DNA of 51,529 nucleotides. Origin: Klebsiella pneumoniae. Lineage in GTDB: Bacteria; Myxococcota_A; UBA796; SXON01. Where the stretch lies: contig CAMAWH010000036.1 in the NCBI GenBank assembly GCA_945861635.1, forward strand, positions 1 to 51,529, written 5' to 3'. A program made the position numbers and the translations under genes. The notes under the pieces were generated by a model that did no database searches, was not told the origin of the DNA, and saw only the letters and a program-made list of their open reading frames with translations. Position 1 is the stretch's first letter. Every line of letters starts with the position of its first letter. Shown one piece after another: positions 7,424 through 15,807 of this stretch.

Positions 7424-9907
7424 CTACGGCGCCGCGAACACCAGCGGATAGGTCACGTTGACGATGCCGGACCCGCCCGGCTGCGGAAACAGCATCCGAA
7501 TAAACCGGGCCTGCAAACATGATTCGACGGTAGCGTTGCCAAGTGTGGATTTACGCACGGTGGCGCTGGCGACCGTGCCGTCCGCCGCGATTACGAACTG
7601 CATGTCAACGCGACCGCCGAGCGTTGGATTCTGCTGCAACTCCCTCTGGTAGCAGTAGCGCAGCTGGTTGAGGTGGCGCTTGATGGTGCCGTCGATCAAC
7701 GAGCGGTCGAGGCTGCCCATGACGATGGGCACGCCCGCGGCCGTCGCGACCGGGACGGACATCGGGGCGGCGAAGCGCAGCGGCGGAGCGTCGTGGGCTG
7801 CGCCGTAGACGCCACCCAGCGCGTCGCTCAATCCGGCCACGCCCGAAACGTCGCCGCTCAGCAGGCCAGACCCCTGGCTCGCGCTGCCGATCGACTGCAG
7901 CAGCATGCGTTTGGAGACCGCGCCCCGCGCGCCGAGACCGCCAGAGCCGACACCGTACCCGCCGCCCGTCCCGAATCCGGACATACCCAGGCCTCGCTCC
8001 GACATGTCCGACGGCTTCTCATTCGGCGCTTCGACCGTCACCCCCGCGACGCCGCACCCGGACGGCGCGTCGTCAACCGCGACAAGCGAGGTGTACCGGG
8101 TGACGAGGTCGTGGCCCAGCGCGACATCGACGATCTCGTCGCGGCGGGAGCCCGTGGCGTGACCGGGCCAGGCGCCGTCAAGGTCGTGGACCTTGTTGCG
8201 GGCCCACAACGTCGCAACAGCAGTGTGCGCGGGCTCGACGGGAAGGAGGGTCACCGGTACGGTGATCGTGGTCGGCCGCGAACCGACGATGCCGGTCACG
8301 GTCACGGTCGCGGCTTCCTGGCCGGCGGCCTCGTACCGTGAAACCACGCGTAGCGGTTGCCCGGCCCAGAGATCCGGGATGCGGGACGGATAGCTTTCGC
8401 TGACGACGATTCCGCCCCAGTCGACGCGGATGTCGGTCATGGCGGGGCGGGCGATGCGGGCGTAGAACGTGTCCACTGCGTTCGAGATACTCGCGCCGGG
8501 GCGATGGTAGATGACGGCGCCGCGCCCCATCTCCGCAAGCCCGGCAAGCAAGCTACGGTTCGGACTCGCGCTCACGCCGAGCGCGAACACGCGATTCTTG
8601 CCGAGGTGCTCGCGCGTGAGTGCGCGGATCTCGTCGTCATCGCCCACGAATCCGTCCGTGAGCATGAGGATCAATCGCATCGAGCCCGGGCGCGCGTTCC
8701 CGTCGAGCGCAGCGACGAGTCCGCGCTCCATATAGGTTCCGCCCCCGACGAATTCGGCGAGCCACGCTTTGGCGGCGTCCCGGGTCGAACGTGTTGACGG
8801 TTGCGACGATTCGAAAAGCGTGCCGGTGTCCTCTGAGAAGCGCACGAGGTTGAATGTGTCGTGAGGCGTCATATGTTTGAGGGCCTCGTTGATGGCCGCC
8901 TTTGCTACCTCATAGGGCTCGCCGCCCATGGAGCAGCTCTCGTCCACCACAAAGATGAGCTCGCGCGGGCGCAGTTCGCTGACATCCAACTCGCCGGGCC
9001 CCGGGGGCTCGATCGTAAGGGCGAGGTAGCCGGGCTCCGCTGCCGTGGGCCGGGTCACCACGGCGCTCGCCCGCGCAACCTCGCCGCCCAGCGTCCACGT
9101 CAGCGCGAAGTCTGCGTTGGGCGTCACGTTTCCGGCGGCGAGGACAACCTCCGCTCCCCACGGACCCTCGTCCTCGACGACAATCTCGTGGGTATCGCTC
9201 CAGAGCCCTTCCACGGGTAGTCCCTCCTCAATCGCCACGGTGATGTCGGCGCGCCGACCGTCGCTGGCGTAGGGAGTCGCGATTCGTTCGGGATCCTCCA
9301 CCCAGGGCGGGGAAAACCGCGGGCCGACCGTCATCGGCAGGGTCCACGTGTAGACACCGTCCTCGTAGGCGACTTGTTCAACCCAGCGCAGGCGAATCTC
9401 GATTTCTTCTCCGGGGCAGAGGTTGGCGATCGATTGCCGGAAGAGGTTTTCGCGCTCTTCTTCCAACAGGGCCGCCTTACGACCTTCCCTGCGGGCCGCG
9501 TCGTAAGCGGCACGTGCCTCATCTCGCTCCATGACGTAGCCCTCGACAACGCGATCGCCACACACCATGTCCATGTGGTTGACGGCGGCGCCCTCCGGGA
9601 GCGGGAGCAGGTAGGTGGCCTCGATGGGCATGTCGAAGGGGTTGGCGAACCACTGGGTCAGCTCGACGCTGGCGAGGCCGGCGGCGACCTCGGCGTAGAC
9701 CGATGTGTGCTCGAGGACGAGCGCACCCTGCTCGCCGTAGGGGCCGGGGCCTCCAACGCGAATCTCCCCGCCGCCAACCTCGTCGTTTTCGAAGACTTCG
9801 GGGGCGTACAGGATGGGATCGTCGAAACCGCGGGTGGCGAGTGCAGACGGGCCGGCCAAGGCCGCGCCGATCAGCGCTCCGGGGAGCGCCGTAATAAAAG
9901 CGAGCAT
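7424..9907 (-). CDS. VIT and von Willebrand A domain protein with AgmX/PglI-like C-terminal domain
   Basis: 827 residues. The ATG at 9907 follows a clear ribosome site (GGAAGGAG, 6 bases upstream), deciding the start over a longer frame. An N-terminal hydrophobic stretch looks like a signal peptide. Residues about 63-195 form a VIT domain (ELTQWFANP, EATYLLPLPEG, GYVMERDEARAAYD). Residues about 316-500 form a VWA domain with an intact MIDAS start DESCS (322-326). A Gly-rich linker (about 650-700) leads to a C-terminal domain of about 90 residues (LNQLRYCYQREL, GGRVDMQFVI, CLQARF) like that called AgmX/PglI in myxobacterial motility proteins and related to TonB C-termini. I infer an envelope protein, perhaps binding other proteins through the metal site. 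The partner is unknown. Confidence 0.85.
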   Translation of the reverse strand: MLAFITALPGALIGAALAGPSALATRGFDDPILYAPEVFENDEVGGGEIRVGGPGPYGEQGALVLEHTSVYAEVAAGLASVELTQWFANPFDMPIEATYLLPLPEGAAVNHMDMVCGDRVVEGYVMERDEARAAYDAARREGRKAALLEEERENLFRQSIANLCPGEEIEIRLRWVEQVAYEDGVYTWTLPMTVGPRFSPPWVEDPERIATPYASDGRRADITVAIEEGLPVEGLWSDTHEIVVEDEGPWGAEVVLAAGNVTPNADFALTWTLGGEVARASAVVTRPTAAEPGYLALTIEPPGPGELDVSELRPRELIFVVDESCSMGGEPYEVAKAAINEALKHMTPHDTFNLVRFSEDTGTLFESSQPSTRSTRDAAKAWLAEFVGGGTYMERGLVAALDGNARPGSMRLILMLTDGFVGDDDEIRALTREHLGKNRVFALGVSASPNRSLLAGLAEMGRGAVIYHRPGASISNAVDTFYARIARPAMTDIRVDWGGIVVSESYPSRIPDLWAGQPLRVVSRYEAAGQEAATVTVTGIVGSRPTTITVPVTLLPVEPAHTAVATLWARNKVHDLDGAWPGHATGSRRDEIVDVALGHDLVTRYTSLVAVDDAPSGCGVAGVTVEAPNEKPSDMSERGLGMSGFGTGGGYGVGSGGLGARGAVSKRMLLQSIGSASQGSGLLSGDVSGVAGLSDALGGVYGAAHDAPPLRFAAPMSVPVATAAGVPIVMGSLDRSLIDGTIKRHLNQLRYCYQRELQQNPTLGGRVDMQFVIAADGTVASATVRKSTLGNATVESCLQARFIRMLFPQPGGSGIVNVTYPLVFAAP

Positions 9908-10063
9908 GGAAGACTCCTTCCGGGGGTTGTCTTCCTTGGGACCGCGCGTCGTCGCCAAGGTTCCCGGAACGCGCGTCAAAGGCGTGTGAGGGGCAGCGTC
10001 GTCACACGGCGCGACGGCCGGAGGCTCCAAAACGGTGCTGCGACATCCACTTGGGCGGCCAGG

Positions 10064-11071
10064 TCACCCCGGCAGCACCGTTTGCGTGCTGGTGCTCGGC
10101 GGTGCCTCCGACCGGCGCGCCACTTCCAAGCGCCGCCGCCGCCCGGACAGCGCCGCGAGCACCGGCAGCGCAACAAGCGCGCTGGCGCCGCCGCCGCCGC
10201 AGGCACACTTTCCGGACGGCTCGGCGTCGGGGGCCGACGTGTCCGAAGCAGCGCCGTCACCGGTGGAGGTATCTTCAGGAGCGCTATCGCCGGTCGGTGT
10301 GTCTGGGGCGCCGCTGTCCTCCGTCGCCGTGTCTCCGCTGTCACCCGGCGGCTCCCAGCAATCCCTCACCGGCGCCGACCACCGTCCCGCTGGATCTTCC
10401 TGCACAATCTGGAAGCAGTCGGTGTTCATGACGGACCCATCCAGGTACTGCTTGATCGGCTCGTTGGACACCCCCGTCGCCCCAGGATTCGTCACAAAGA
10501 TGGTGTGGATGGTGTCACTGGCCACGCCCGCCTCGTCCACGCTCGAGATGTGGAAAAGCGAGAGCGCGGTCGGATCTATCGCGCCGCCAGCCGGCAGGAT
10601 CTGGAGCCAATAGCGCCGCGCAACGTCCCATTGGCAGTCGTTCGCCGCCGCCTCATCCCAAGCGTCGGTGACCGCAAACTCCGGTGTACCGGTCACGGGC
10701 TCCGCCAGCGCTGTTCCCGTCGTGAAGCGAGACTGCATCACCATGGGAGAACCGACGTGGGTCGCCGTTGACGCAACGTGGATGGTGTGGCTCGTGGACG
10801 GCGCCAACGGGGCTCGTGTGCGCAAAAGGTGCCCGCAATGAACCTCCGATGGCCCCTCGTGGGCGTAGCAGTAGGTCGTCAGGTCCGTGGCAATCTCCGC
10901 GCCATCGACCGCAAGCGTCACGGTGTACTCGTCCGCCGTTCCCCAGCCGACAAACCGCACCGCCACGCGCACGTCGAGCGGGATGTCCACGGCATCCTGG
11001 GCCGGCTGAAACGTCTGAGGTGCCAGCTCCTCGGGCTCGCACGCGAGGGAGGGCAGTGCCCACAGCAACAT
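10064..11071 (-). CDS. Secreted Ig-like domain protein with MYXO-CTERM-like anchor
   Basis: 335 residues from ATG 11071, preceded by GGGAGG at good spacing. A short signal peptide (MLLWALPSLAC) leads to a bacterial Ig-like domain (PAQDAVDIPLDVRVAVRF) and a second domain with paired cysteines. Then comes a low-complexity Asp/Thr/Ser/Gly linker (about 245-300), a Cys-rich block (KCACGGGG), a hydrophobic stretch (ASALVALPVLAALSG) and RRRR, the order seen in MYXO-CTERM sorting signals. Unlike most such tails it goes on for about 20 residues after the Arg cluster. Probable surface protein of unknown ligand. The 156 bases downstream (9908-10063) show no gene. Confidence 0.75.
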   Translation of the reverse strand: MLLWALPSLACEPEELAPQTFQPAQDAVDIPLDVRVAVRFVGWGTADEYTVTLAVDGAEIATDLTTYCYAHEGPSEVHCGHLLRTRAPLAPSTSHTIHVASTATHVGSPMVMQSRFTTGTALAEPVTGTPEFAVTDAWDEAAANDCQWDVARRYWLQILPAGGAIDPTALSLFHISSVDEAGVASDTIHTIFVTNPGATGVSNEPIKQYLDGSVMNTDCFQIVQEDPAGRWSAPVRDCWEPPGDSGDTATEDSGAPDTPTGDSAPEDTSTGDGAASDTSAPDAEPSGKCACGGGGASALVALPVLAALSGRRRRLEVARRSEAPPSTSTQTVLPG

Positions 11072-11378
11072 GCCTCGACCTCCCTTCTGTGGAGGGTACG
11101 CCCGCTCGGGGCGCGCGTCAAGGGTCGCGGAAAATGCGCGGCTGGCCGACGAAATCCACGCCGGCGTGGACGATGTTGCGACCGGCTCGCGCTACCTGGA
11201 CAGCGCGTACTCGTACCTGTTCGACCCCATGATCGCGGCCGACCTCGATGGCGACGGCAACGACGAGGTCGCGTTCTCGCACAACGCCGGAGAGACCGAC
11301 GCGGATGGCACCGACGACCTGCTCATCGGCGGCTACGGGACGGCGTGGCTCTGGCTCGGGTCGGATCGGCTGCCGTAG
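11070..11378 (+). pseudogene. Possible remnant of an FG-GAP repeat surface protein
   Basis: The frame reads AADLDGDGNDEVAFS and GTDDLLIGGYG followed by AWLWLG, which is the signature of one FG-GAP/integrin-alpha calcium-binding repeat. Full proteins of this type carry several repeats and a signal peptide; neither is present. The first 20 or so codons are out of character and the only ATG overlaps the start codon of the opposite gene. I read it as the stump of a larger gene, possibly cut off by rearrangement. It could instead be a short expressed protein, but I see no ribosome site that supports this. Confidence 0.4.
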
Positions 11379-11384
11379 CCGGGG

Positions 11385-12302
11385 CTACCCGACCATCCTG
11401 ACCAGTACGCCGGCGCAGAGTTCGCCGCGGGTACCTTCGTCCAAAGCGGAGAATCGTGCATCGCCCTCACGCGGCACGGCGACACAGCCCTTCAGAACGC
11501 CGCCGAGTCGCGACGTGACCTCTTCTTCACGCGAGGAGGCAAACCGGCGCGTGAACGCCCGCACGGCATCGCCTCGGTCCGGCATCGGGACGCCGCAGAT
11601 GACGAGCAATCCTTCCTCGGCTGCGCGCAGCACCATCTCGGCGTCCACCGGCTCCGGCAAGTCCGAAACCGCGATGGCGTCTGGGTCCTGGCGCATGGCC
11701 GACGCAAGTCCTTCGTGCACGGTGGCAACATCGGTGCCAACTTCGCGCTGGGTGATTCCCGCCCGCACATCGCGGTGGAGGTATTCCATCGTATCTTCGA
11801 CGCTGACCAGGTGACCGTAGACAGCGTGGTTGTAGTGGCGGATCAACGCTGCGATGACGGCGTGGCGGCGGCGGCCTCCGGCGACCAGCACCAGACCGTG
11901 GCCCGCCTCGATCACGCTCGAAAGTTCGCCGAAGTACCCAAGTTCATCCAACTGTGGCGGCTCAAGCCTCACGCGGTGGATCACGATGGCGAGCGAGCCG
12001 CGCTGCCGGCTGATCTGCGCCCGGAAACGGCCAACGCCTTCGAGGCCGAAGGCGACGCGGTGGTCGCGCACCGTCGCGAGCGTGATTTCTTCGTTCGCCA
12101 ACTCCAGCACGGCCTGCGCGATGGCCATAGTGTCGGACGGCAACAGTCGCTGGTGGTGCGTCGGCACGAGTTGTCCGTTGACGCGGAACAACGGTCGGCC
12201 GGGAACCTTGAGATGTACGTCGGTGCCCTCGCCACGGACCAACTCGTCGAGGAGTTCCATCACTCCGGCTCGGTTGGCCATGAAGCCATTGGGTGTGCGC
12301 AT
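11385..12302 (-). CDS. PilT-like protein with lost ATPase motifs
   Basis: 305 residues from ATG 12302, which has AGGAG 7 bases upstream. The overall plan is that of the PilT/GspE retraction ATPase family: N-terminal domain (GTDVHLKVPGRPLFRVNG), linker (GRFRAQISRQRGSLAIVIHR), then the nucleotide-binding half. The catalytic parts are altered. Where PilT has a P-loop of the type GPTGSGKST, this protein has AGGRRRHAV (141-149), with no Lys or Ser/Thr. The Walker B region reads DAIAVSDLPE (208-217) instead of a VGEMRD-type sequence, and the HLV..TLHT His box is lost (LLVICGVPM). The Asp box (VEDTMEY) survives. I infer a non-hydrolysing relative, perhaps a regulator of a type IV pilus motor. No pilus genes lie nearby. 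Confidence 0.8.
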   Translation of the reverse strand: MRTPNGFMANRAGVMELLDELVRGEGTDVHLKVPGRPLFRVNGQLVPTHHQRLLPSDTMAIAQAVLELANEEITLATVRDHRVAFGLEGVGRFRAQISRQRGSLAIVIHRVRLEPPQLDELGYFGELSSVIEAGHGLVLVAGGRRRHAVIAALIRHYNHAVYGHLVSVEDTMEYLHRDVRAGITQREVGTDVATVHEGLASAMRQDPDAIAVSDLPEPVDAEMVLRAAEEGLLVICGVPMPDRGDAVRAFTRRFASSREEEVTSRLGGVLKGCVAVPREGDARFSALDEGTRGELCAGVLVRMVG

Positions 12303-12465
12303 TGGGTGCTCCTGTGAGCGTGATCGGATCAGGACGGCCGGGGGATGAGGGCGACGACGGGAAAGGCGCACAAAATCGGCGCGTGCGGGCGGGACCTGCC
12401 GGGGGATGGGCGGCCGAGCCGAAGTGGCCGGATCGTGCAGGCCGATCGGGGCGACCGCTCCGAAC

Positions 12466-12757
12466 GGGCCGGGTCCTGCCGGCGGATCGGCGCGGGCAAA
12501 GCCCCGCCCCGATCCACCGTCACCCGGCCTCGATGGCGCGTCGGACCGCGATCCCGCTGGCACCCGGCCTCGATCGCCCGCCAAGCGCCGATCCACCGTC
12601 ACCCGGCCTCGATGGCGCGTCGGACCGCGATCCCGCTGGCACCCGGCCTCGATCGCCCGCCAAGGGCCGATCCACCGTCACCCGGCCGCAATGGCGCGTC
12701 GGGCCCCCCTGCACCGTCACCCGGCCTCGATGGCTCGGCGGGCCCTGATCCACCGTC
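12466..12757. repeat. Tandem repeat array 1 (39/40-bp units, 79-bp dimers)
   Basis: Units beginning GATCCACCGTCACCCGGCCT start at 12511, 12590 and 12669, giving a 79-bp period. Each 79-bp unit is itself a dimer of related 39- and 40-bp halves that share CACCCGGCCTCGAT. Shorter variants start at 12711 and 12747. A leader at 12466-12531 (66 bp) recurs exactly at 12930-12995. The stretch 12303-12465 in front of the array shows no gene; the first copy of a second shared block begins at 12431. Because 79 is not a multiple of three, no reading frame is kept, so I regard it as non-coding. Confidence 0.8.
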
Positions 12758-12929
12758 TCCCCCCCGCGCGCCGACAAGGGCGCGCCACCCGAAACGCCAC
12801 ATCCCCCGACGACCCCGACCCTTCCCGCGCAGTCGCAAAGGGGGCGATCCGGCTGATCGTGCAGGCGGATCGGGGCGACCGCACCGAACTGGCCGGGGCC
12901 TGCAGGCGGATTGAGCGGTCGCGCCGATA

Positions 12930-13131
12930 GGGCCGGGTCCTGCCGGCGGATCGGCGCGGGCAAAGCCCCGCCCCGATCCACCGTCACCCGGCCTCAATGG
13001 CTCGTCGGGCCCCGCTCCACCGTCACCCGGCCTCAATGGCTCGTCGGGCTCCGATCCACCGTCACCCGGCCTCAATGGCTCGTCGGGCCCAGATCCCGCT
13101 GGCACCCGGCCTCGATCGCCCACTGGAGCCC
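12930..13131. repeat. Tandem repeat array 2 (39-bp units)
   Basis: Units start at 12975, 13014, 13053 and 13092, an exact 39-bp period, with consensus related to array 1. The block opens with the same 66-bp leader (12930-12995) found at 12466. The stretch 12855-12895 also repeats 12431-12470 with few changes. The array ends 5 bases before the ffh stop codon, so it lies in the 3' flank of ffh and in front of the PilT-like gene, both on the minus strand. The region between the arrays (12758-12929) shows no gene. Confidence 0.8.
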
Positions 13132-13136
13132 CGTCC

Positions 13137-14642
13137 CTACTTCCGCTGTTTCTTCCTCGCGTCCTTCGCCTTCTTCGCCTTCTTGCGCCTCGCGTCCTTC
13201 TCTTCCTTGGACAACACCCGCATTGCAACCGGCTCCGGCATGCCGCCCGCGGTGGCGCCGGGCATCATGCCCGCCATCTGCGCCATCTGCCGCTGCATGT
13301 CACGCGCTTTCTTCGCCCCAAACATGCCCGTTGCCTCGCCCATCTGCTTCATCATGTCGCGCGTCATCTTGAACCGCTCGTGCAGCTCCTTGACTTCCTT
13401 CAGCTCACGCCCCGCCCCCGCAGCAATGCGTCGGAACCGAGAGTCGTTCAAAATCGCGGGCTTCCGCCGCTCCGAATTCGTCATCGACTGGATCATCGAC
13501 TCGACGCGCACCATCTCGTAATCGTCCAGCGCCTCCGCCGGGACCTGCGACATCATCTCGTCCATGAACGGCAGCTTCGCCATGACATCCTTGAGCGAGC
13601 CCATCGACTTGATCATCCGAAGCTGCTCCTGAAAATCGTCGTAGGTGAAATCACCCCGGAGCATCTTCTCCGCTCCCTTCTCGGCCTTTTCCTTGTCCAC
13701 GACCTGCTCGAAATCCTTCATCAACCCGACGACATCGCCGAAGCCAAGGATGCGGGAGGCCAGGCCTTCGGGTCGGAACTCCTCCAGCTTGTCGAGTCCC
13801 TCTCCCATGCCAAGGAATTTGACCGGCTTTCCGGTGACCGCCTTGATGGAAAGCGCCGCCCCACCTCGCGCATCACCGTCCAACTTGGTAAGGACAAACC
13901 CCGTGAATGCCAGCCGCCGGTCGAACTCGGCTGCCGTCCGCACGGCGTCCTGCCCGATCATCGAATCGCACACGAAAAGGATGTTGGCGGGGTTTGTCTG
14001 CGCCTTGATCTGGTCGAGTTCCGTCATCAGCGTTTCGTCGAGCGCGAGGCGTCCGGCGGTGTCGAAGATCACAACGTCGCGACCGACATTGCGCGCCTGC
14101 GTCACCGCCAGCGAGCACAACTGCACGGGATTCATGCCCTTGATCGAAAAAACCGGCACATTCAGTTTGCGACCGAGCGTCGTGAGCTGGTCCACCGCCG
14201 CCGGACGATAGACGTCCGCCGCCACCAACATCGGCTTCTTCCCCGCAAGTTGCAACTTGCGCGCCAGCTTCCCTGCGGTCGTCGTCTTTCCCGAACCCTG
14301 AAGGCCGACCATCATGATCAACGCCGGTTTGCCCGCCAAATCCAGCGAAGTATCCACCGGACCCATCAACGCCTCCAACTCGTCGTAGCAGGCCTTGATG
14401 AAGTGATCGGCGGCGGTGACCTGAAACGGTCCCTGCTTCACCTTGAGCGTGACCACCTGACCCAGCGCCCGCGCCTTCACCGCCTCCAGAAAGCGCTTGA
14501 TGACGTCCAACTCGACGTCGGCCTCAATGAGCGAGACGCGCACATCACGCAGGGCATCCGCGACATTGTCTTCGGAAAGTTCCGTCTTTCCCTGTAGTTT
14601 GAGGCGGGCGTTACGAAATCCGCGAGAGAGTGTTTCGAGCAT
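13137..14642 (-). CDS. ffh: Signal recognition particle protein Ffh (SRP54)
   Basis: 501 residues, ATG 14642. This is the SRP GTPase that binds signal sequences on nascent chains together with 4.5S RNA and docks with FtsY at the membrane. The N domain (about 1-90) is followed by the G domain with GLQGSGKTTTAGKLA, DTAGR, and TKLDGDARGG, all intact. The methionine-rich M domain fills about 300-460 with the Ser/Arg-containing helix region, and the C-terminus is a basic tail (KKAKKAKDARKKQRK), somewhat longer than usual. It diverges from cyaY with 37 bases between starts. In many bacteria ffh sits directly in front of rpsP; here the two are about 6 kb apart. Confidence 0.97.
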   Translation of the reverse strand: MLETLSRGFRNARLKLQGKTELSEDNVADALRDVRVSLIEADVELDVIKRFLEAVKARALGQVVTLKVKQGPFQVTAADHFIKACYDELEALMGPVDTSLDLAGKPALIMMVGLQGSGKTTTAGKLARKLQLAGKKPMLVAADVYRPAAVDQLTTLGRKLNVPVFSIKGMNPVQLCSLAVTQARNVGRDVVIFDTAGRLALDETLMTELDQIKAQTNPANILFVCDSMIGQDAVRTAAEFDRRLAFTGFVLTKLDGDARGGAALSIKAVTGKPVKFLGMGEGLDKLEEFRPEGLASRILGFGDVVGLMKDFEQVVDKEKAEKGAEKMLRGDFTYDDFQEQLRMIKSMGSLKDVMAKLPFMDEMMSQVPAEALDDYEMVRVESMIQSMTNSERRKPAILNDSRFRRIAAGAGRELKEVKELHERFKMTRDMMKQMGEATGMFGAKKARDMQRQMAQMAGMMPGATAGGMPEPVAMRVLSKEEKDARRKKAKKAKDARKKQRK

Positions 14643-14679
14643 GGACGCGCTTCTAACCGCGCGGCGTTACCATGCCTGC

Positions 14680-15012
14680 ATGGAAGAAGCGCGCTTTCGT
14701 CAGCTCGTGGTCGCGGCGCTTCGGCAGCTCGCTGGGCAGATCGACGCCATCGACACCGACGCGCTCGACTGGAAACAAACGGAAGGCGTGTTGCAGGTTG
14801 ACTTCGAGGGTGGCGGCGTGTTCGTCCTCTCTCAACAGGTCCCGGTAAGAGAGCTTTGGCTCTCGGCTTTCAGCAAGGCATGGCACTTCCGTTACGCGGA
14901 CGGCGCATGGGGAGAGCGTGATTCAGCAGAGCCGCTGGAGTCGGTGCTCACAACGCTGTTCACGCGGAAACTCGGGTGCCCGACGGCGCTGACGAATCCC
15001 GGGCCGGCGTAG
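14680..15012 (+). CDS. cyaY: Frataxin-family iron-sulfur assembly protein CyaY
   Basis: 110 residues from ATG 14680. The central block VFVLSQQVPVRELWLSAF then WHF matches the conserved beta-sheet of frataxin/CyaY (the E. coli protein has QEPLHQVWLA and YHF at the same place), and the N-terminal helix carries acidic residues (DAIDTDALDW) in the iron-binding position. CyaY is a small cytosolic protein that binds iron and tunes the IscS/IscU cluster-assembly machine. No isc genes are near. It is divergent from ffh with a very short shared promoter region, and the next plus-strand frame opens right after its stop. Confidence 0.88.
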   Translation: MEEARFRQLVVAALRQLAGQIDAIDTDALDWKQTEGVLQVDFEGGGVFVLSQQVPVRELWLSAFSKAWHFRYADGAWGERDSAEPLESVLTTLFTRKLGCPTALTNPGPA

Positions 15013-15057
15013 GTGGCCGCGGCTCCGCTCCACACGGGCGGGGCGGAGCGGGCGGTG

Positions 15058-15798
15058 ATGTTGATCCTGGTGGCGTGCGTGGCCCATCACCGTGGGGATT
15101 CCGGCACGGGACCGGACACGGGGACTGCGGGCGCGCCGGCGACGCTTGCCAACTGCCGAGCGACGCAAGACATCGACGTTGGCAATGACGGCCAGGTGGA
15201 GTACCGGTGGTTCCACACGTTTGACGAAAACGGGCGTCCTACGATTGCAGATGGCGTCTCCAAAGACAAGAAGGAGGGCGTGACGGACAGCAGGTTGGCC
15301 TACCTGTACAACGATGACGGGCTGCTTTCGTCAAAACAGTTCGACGCCTTCGCCGACGGAACGGTCGACACCATTACCAATTACACCTATGTTGGCGGCC
15401 GGCTTTCGACCACCGACCAGGACAACGGTGCCGACGGTCAAGTCGACGCCCGCACCACATCGACGTGGACCGATGGACGCATGGTCCGCGAGGAACTCGA
15501 TCGCGGCCTCGACGGTGCGCTCGACGTCATCATCACCTACGACTGGCCCGATGCAACGCACCGCACCGGCGAATACGACACCGATGCCGATGGCACGCTC
15601 GACGCGCACGCCGTTTGGACCTACGACGTCGATGCCAACGAACTCGTCGAGGATCTGGACCGTGATCGCGACGGGATGACCGACAGCTACGAAACGACCA
15701 CCTGGGGCGGGCGGCACGACATGCGCTTGCAGGCATGGGACGACCCCTACGATGGCGTTGCCGACAACATCGCAACGTGGGAGTGGGATTGCCCGTAG
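15058..15798 (+). CDS. Putative lipoprotein with YD/RHS-like strand repeats and Asp-rich turns
   Basis: 246 residues from ATG 15058; a GTG at 15013, immediately after the cyaY stop, would add 15 residues and supply the Arg that the short signal MLILVAC lacks. After the lipobox-like Cys and a Gly/Thr linker, the protein repeats a strand-turn pattern (YRWFHTFDENGRPT, LAYLYNDDGLLSSK, TYVGGRLSTTDQDN, ITYDWPDATHRTGEYD) resembling YD/RHS repeats. The turns are rich in DxDxDG-type acidic motifs (DTDADGTLD, DRDRDGMTD) suggestive of calcium binding. Likely an exported lipoprotein of unknown role. It converges on dut with only 9 bases between stop codons. Confidence 0.7.
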   Translation: MLILVACVAHHRGDSGTGPDTGTAGAPATLANCRATQDIDVGNDGQVEYRWFHTFDENGRPTIADGVSKDKKEGVTDSRLAYLYNDDGLLSSKQFDAFADGTVDTITNYTYVGGRLSTTDQDNGADGQVDARTTSTWTDGRMVREELDRGLDGALDVIITYDWPDATHRTGEYDTDADGTLDAHAVWTYDVDANELVEDLDRDRDGMTDSYETTTWGGRHDMRLQAWDDPYDGVADNIATWEWDCP

Positions 15799-15807
15799 GG
15801 CGGGCGC

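Noticed and set aside
9374..10771. 465-codon plus-strand frame across the VIT/VWA gene and its neighbour
   Set aside because: It spans two real minus-strand genes and their intergenic gap, with no domain of its own.
12599..13228. Minus-strand frame of 209 codons with a repeated 13-residue unit (GPDEPLRPGDGGS)
   Set aside because: The frame has no own start outside ffh, and the 79-bp dimers and 36-bp variants in the same region break the frame. It is a by-product of the 39-bp DNA repeats.
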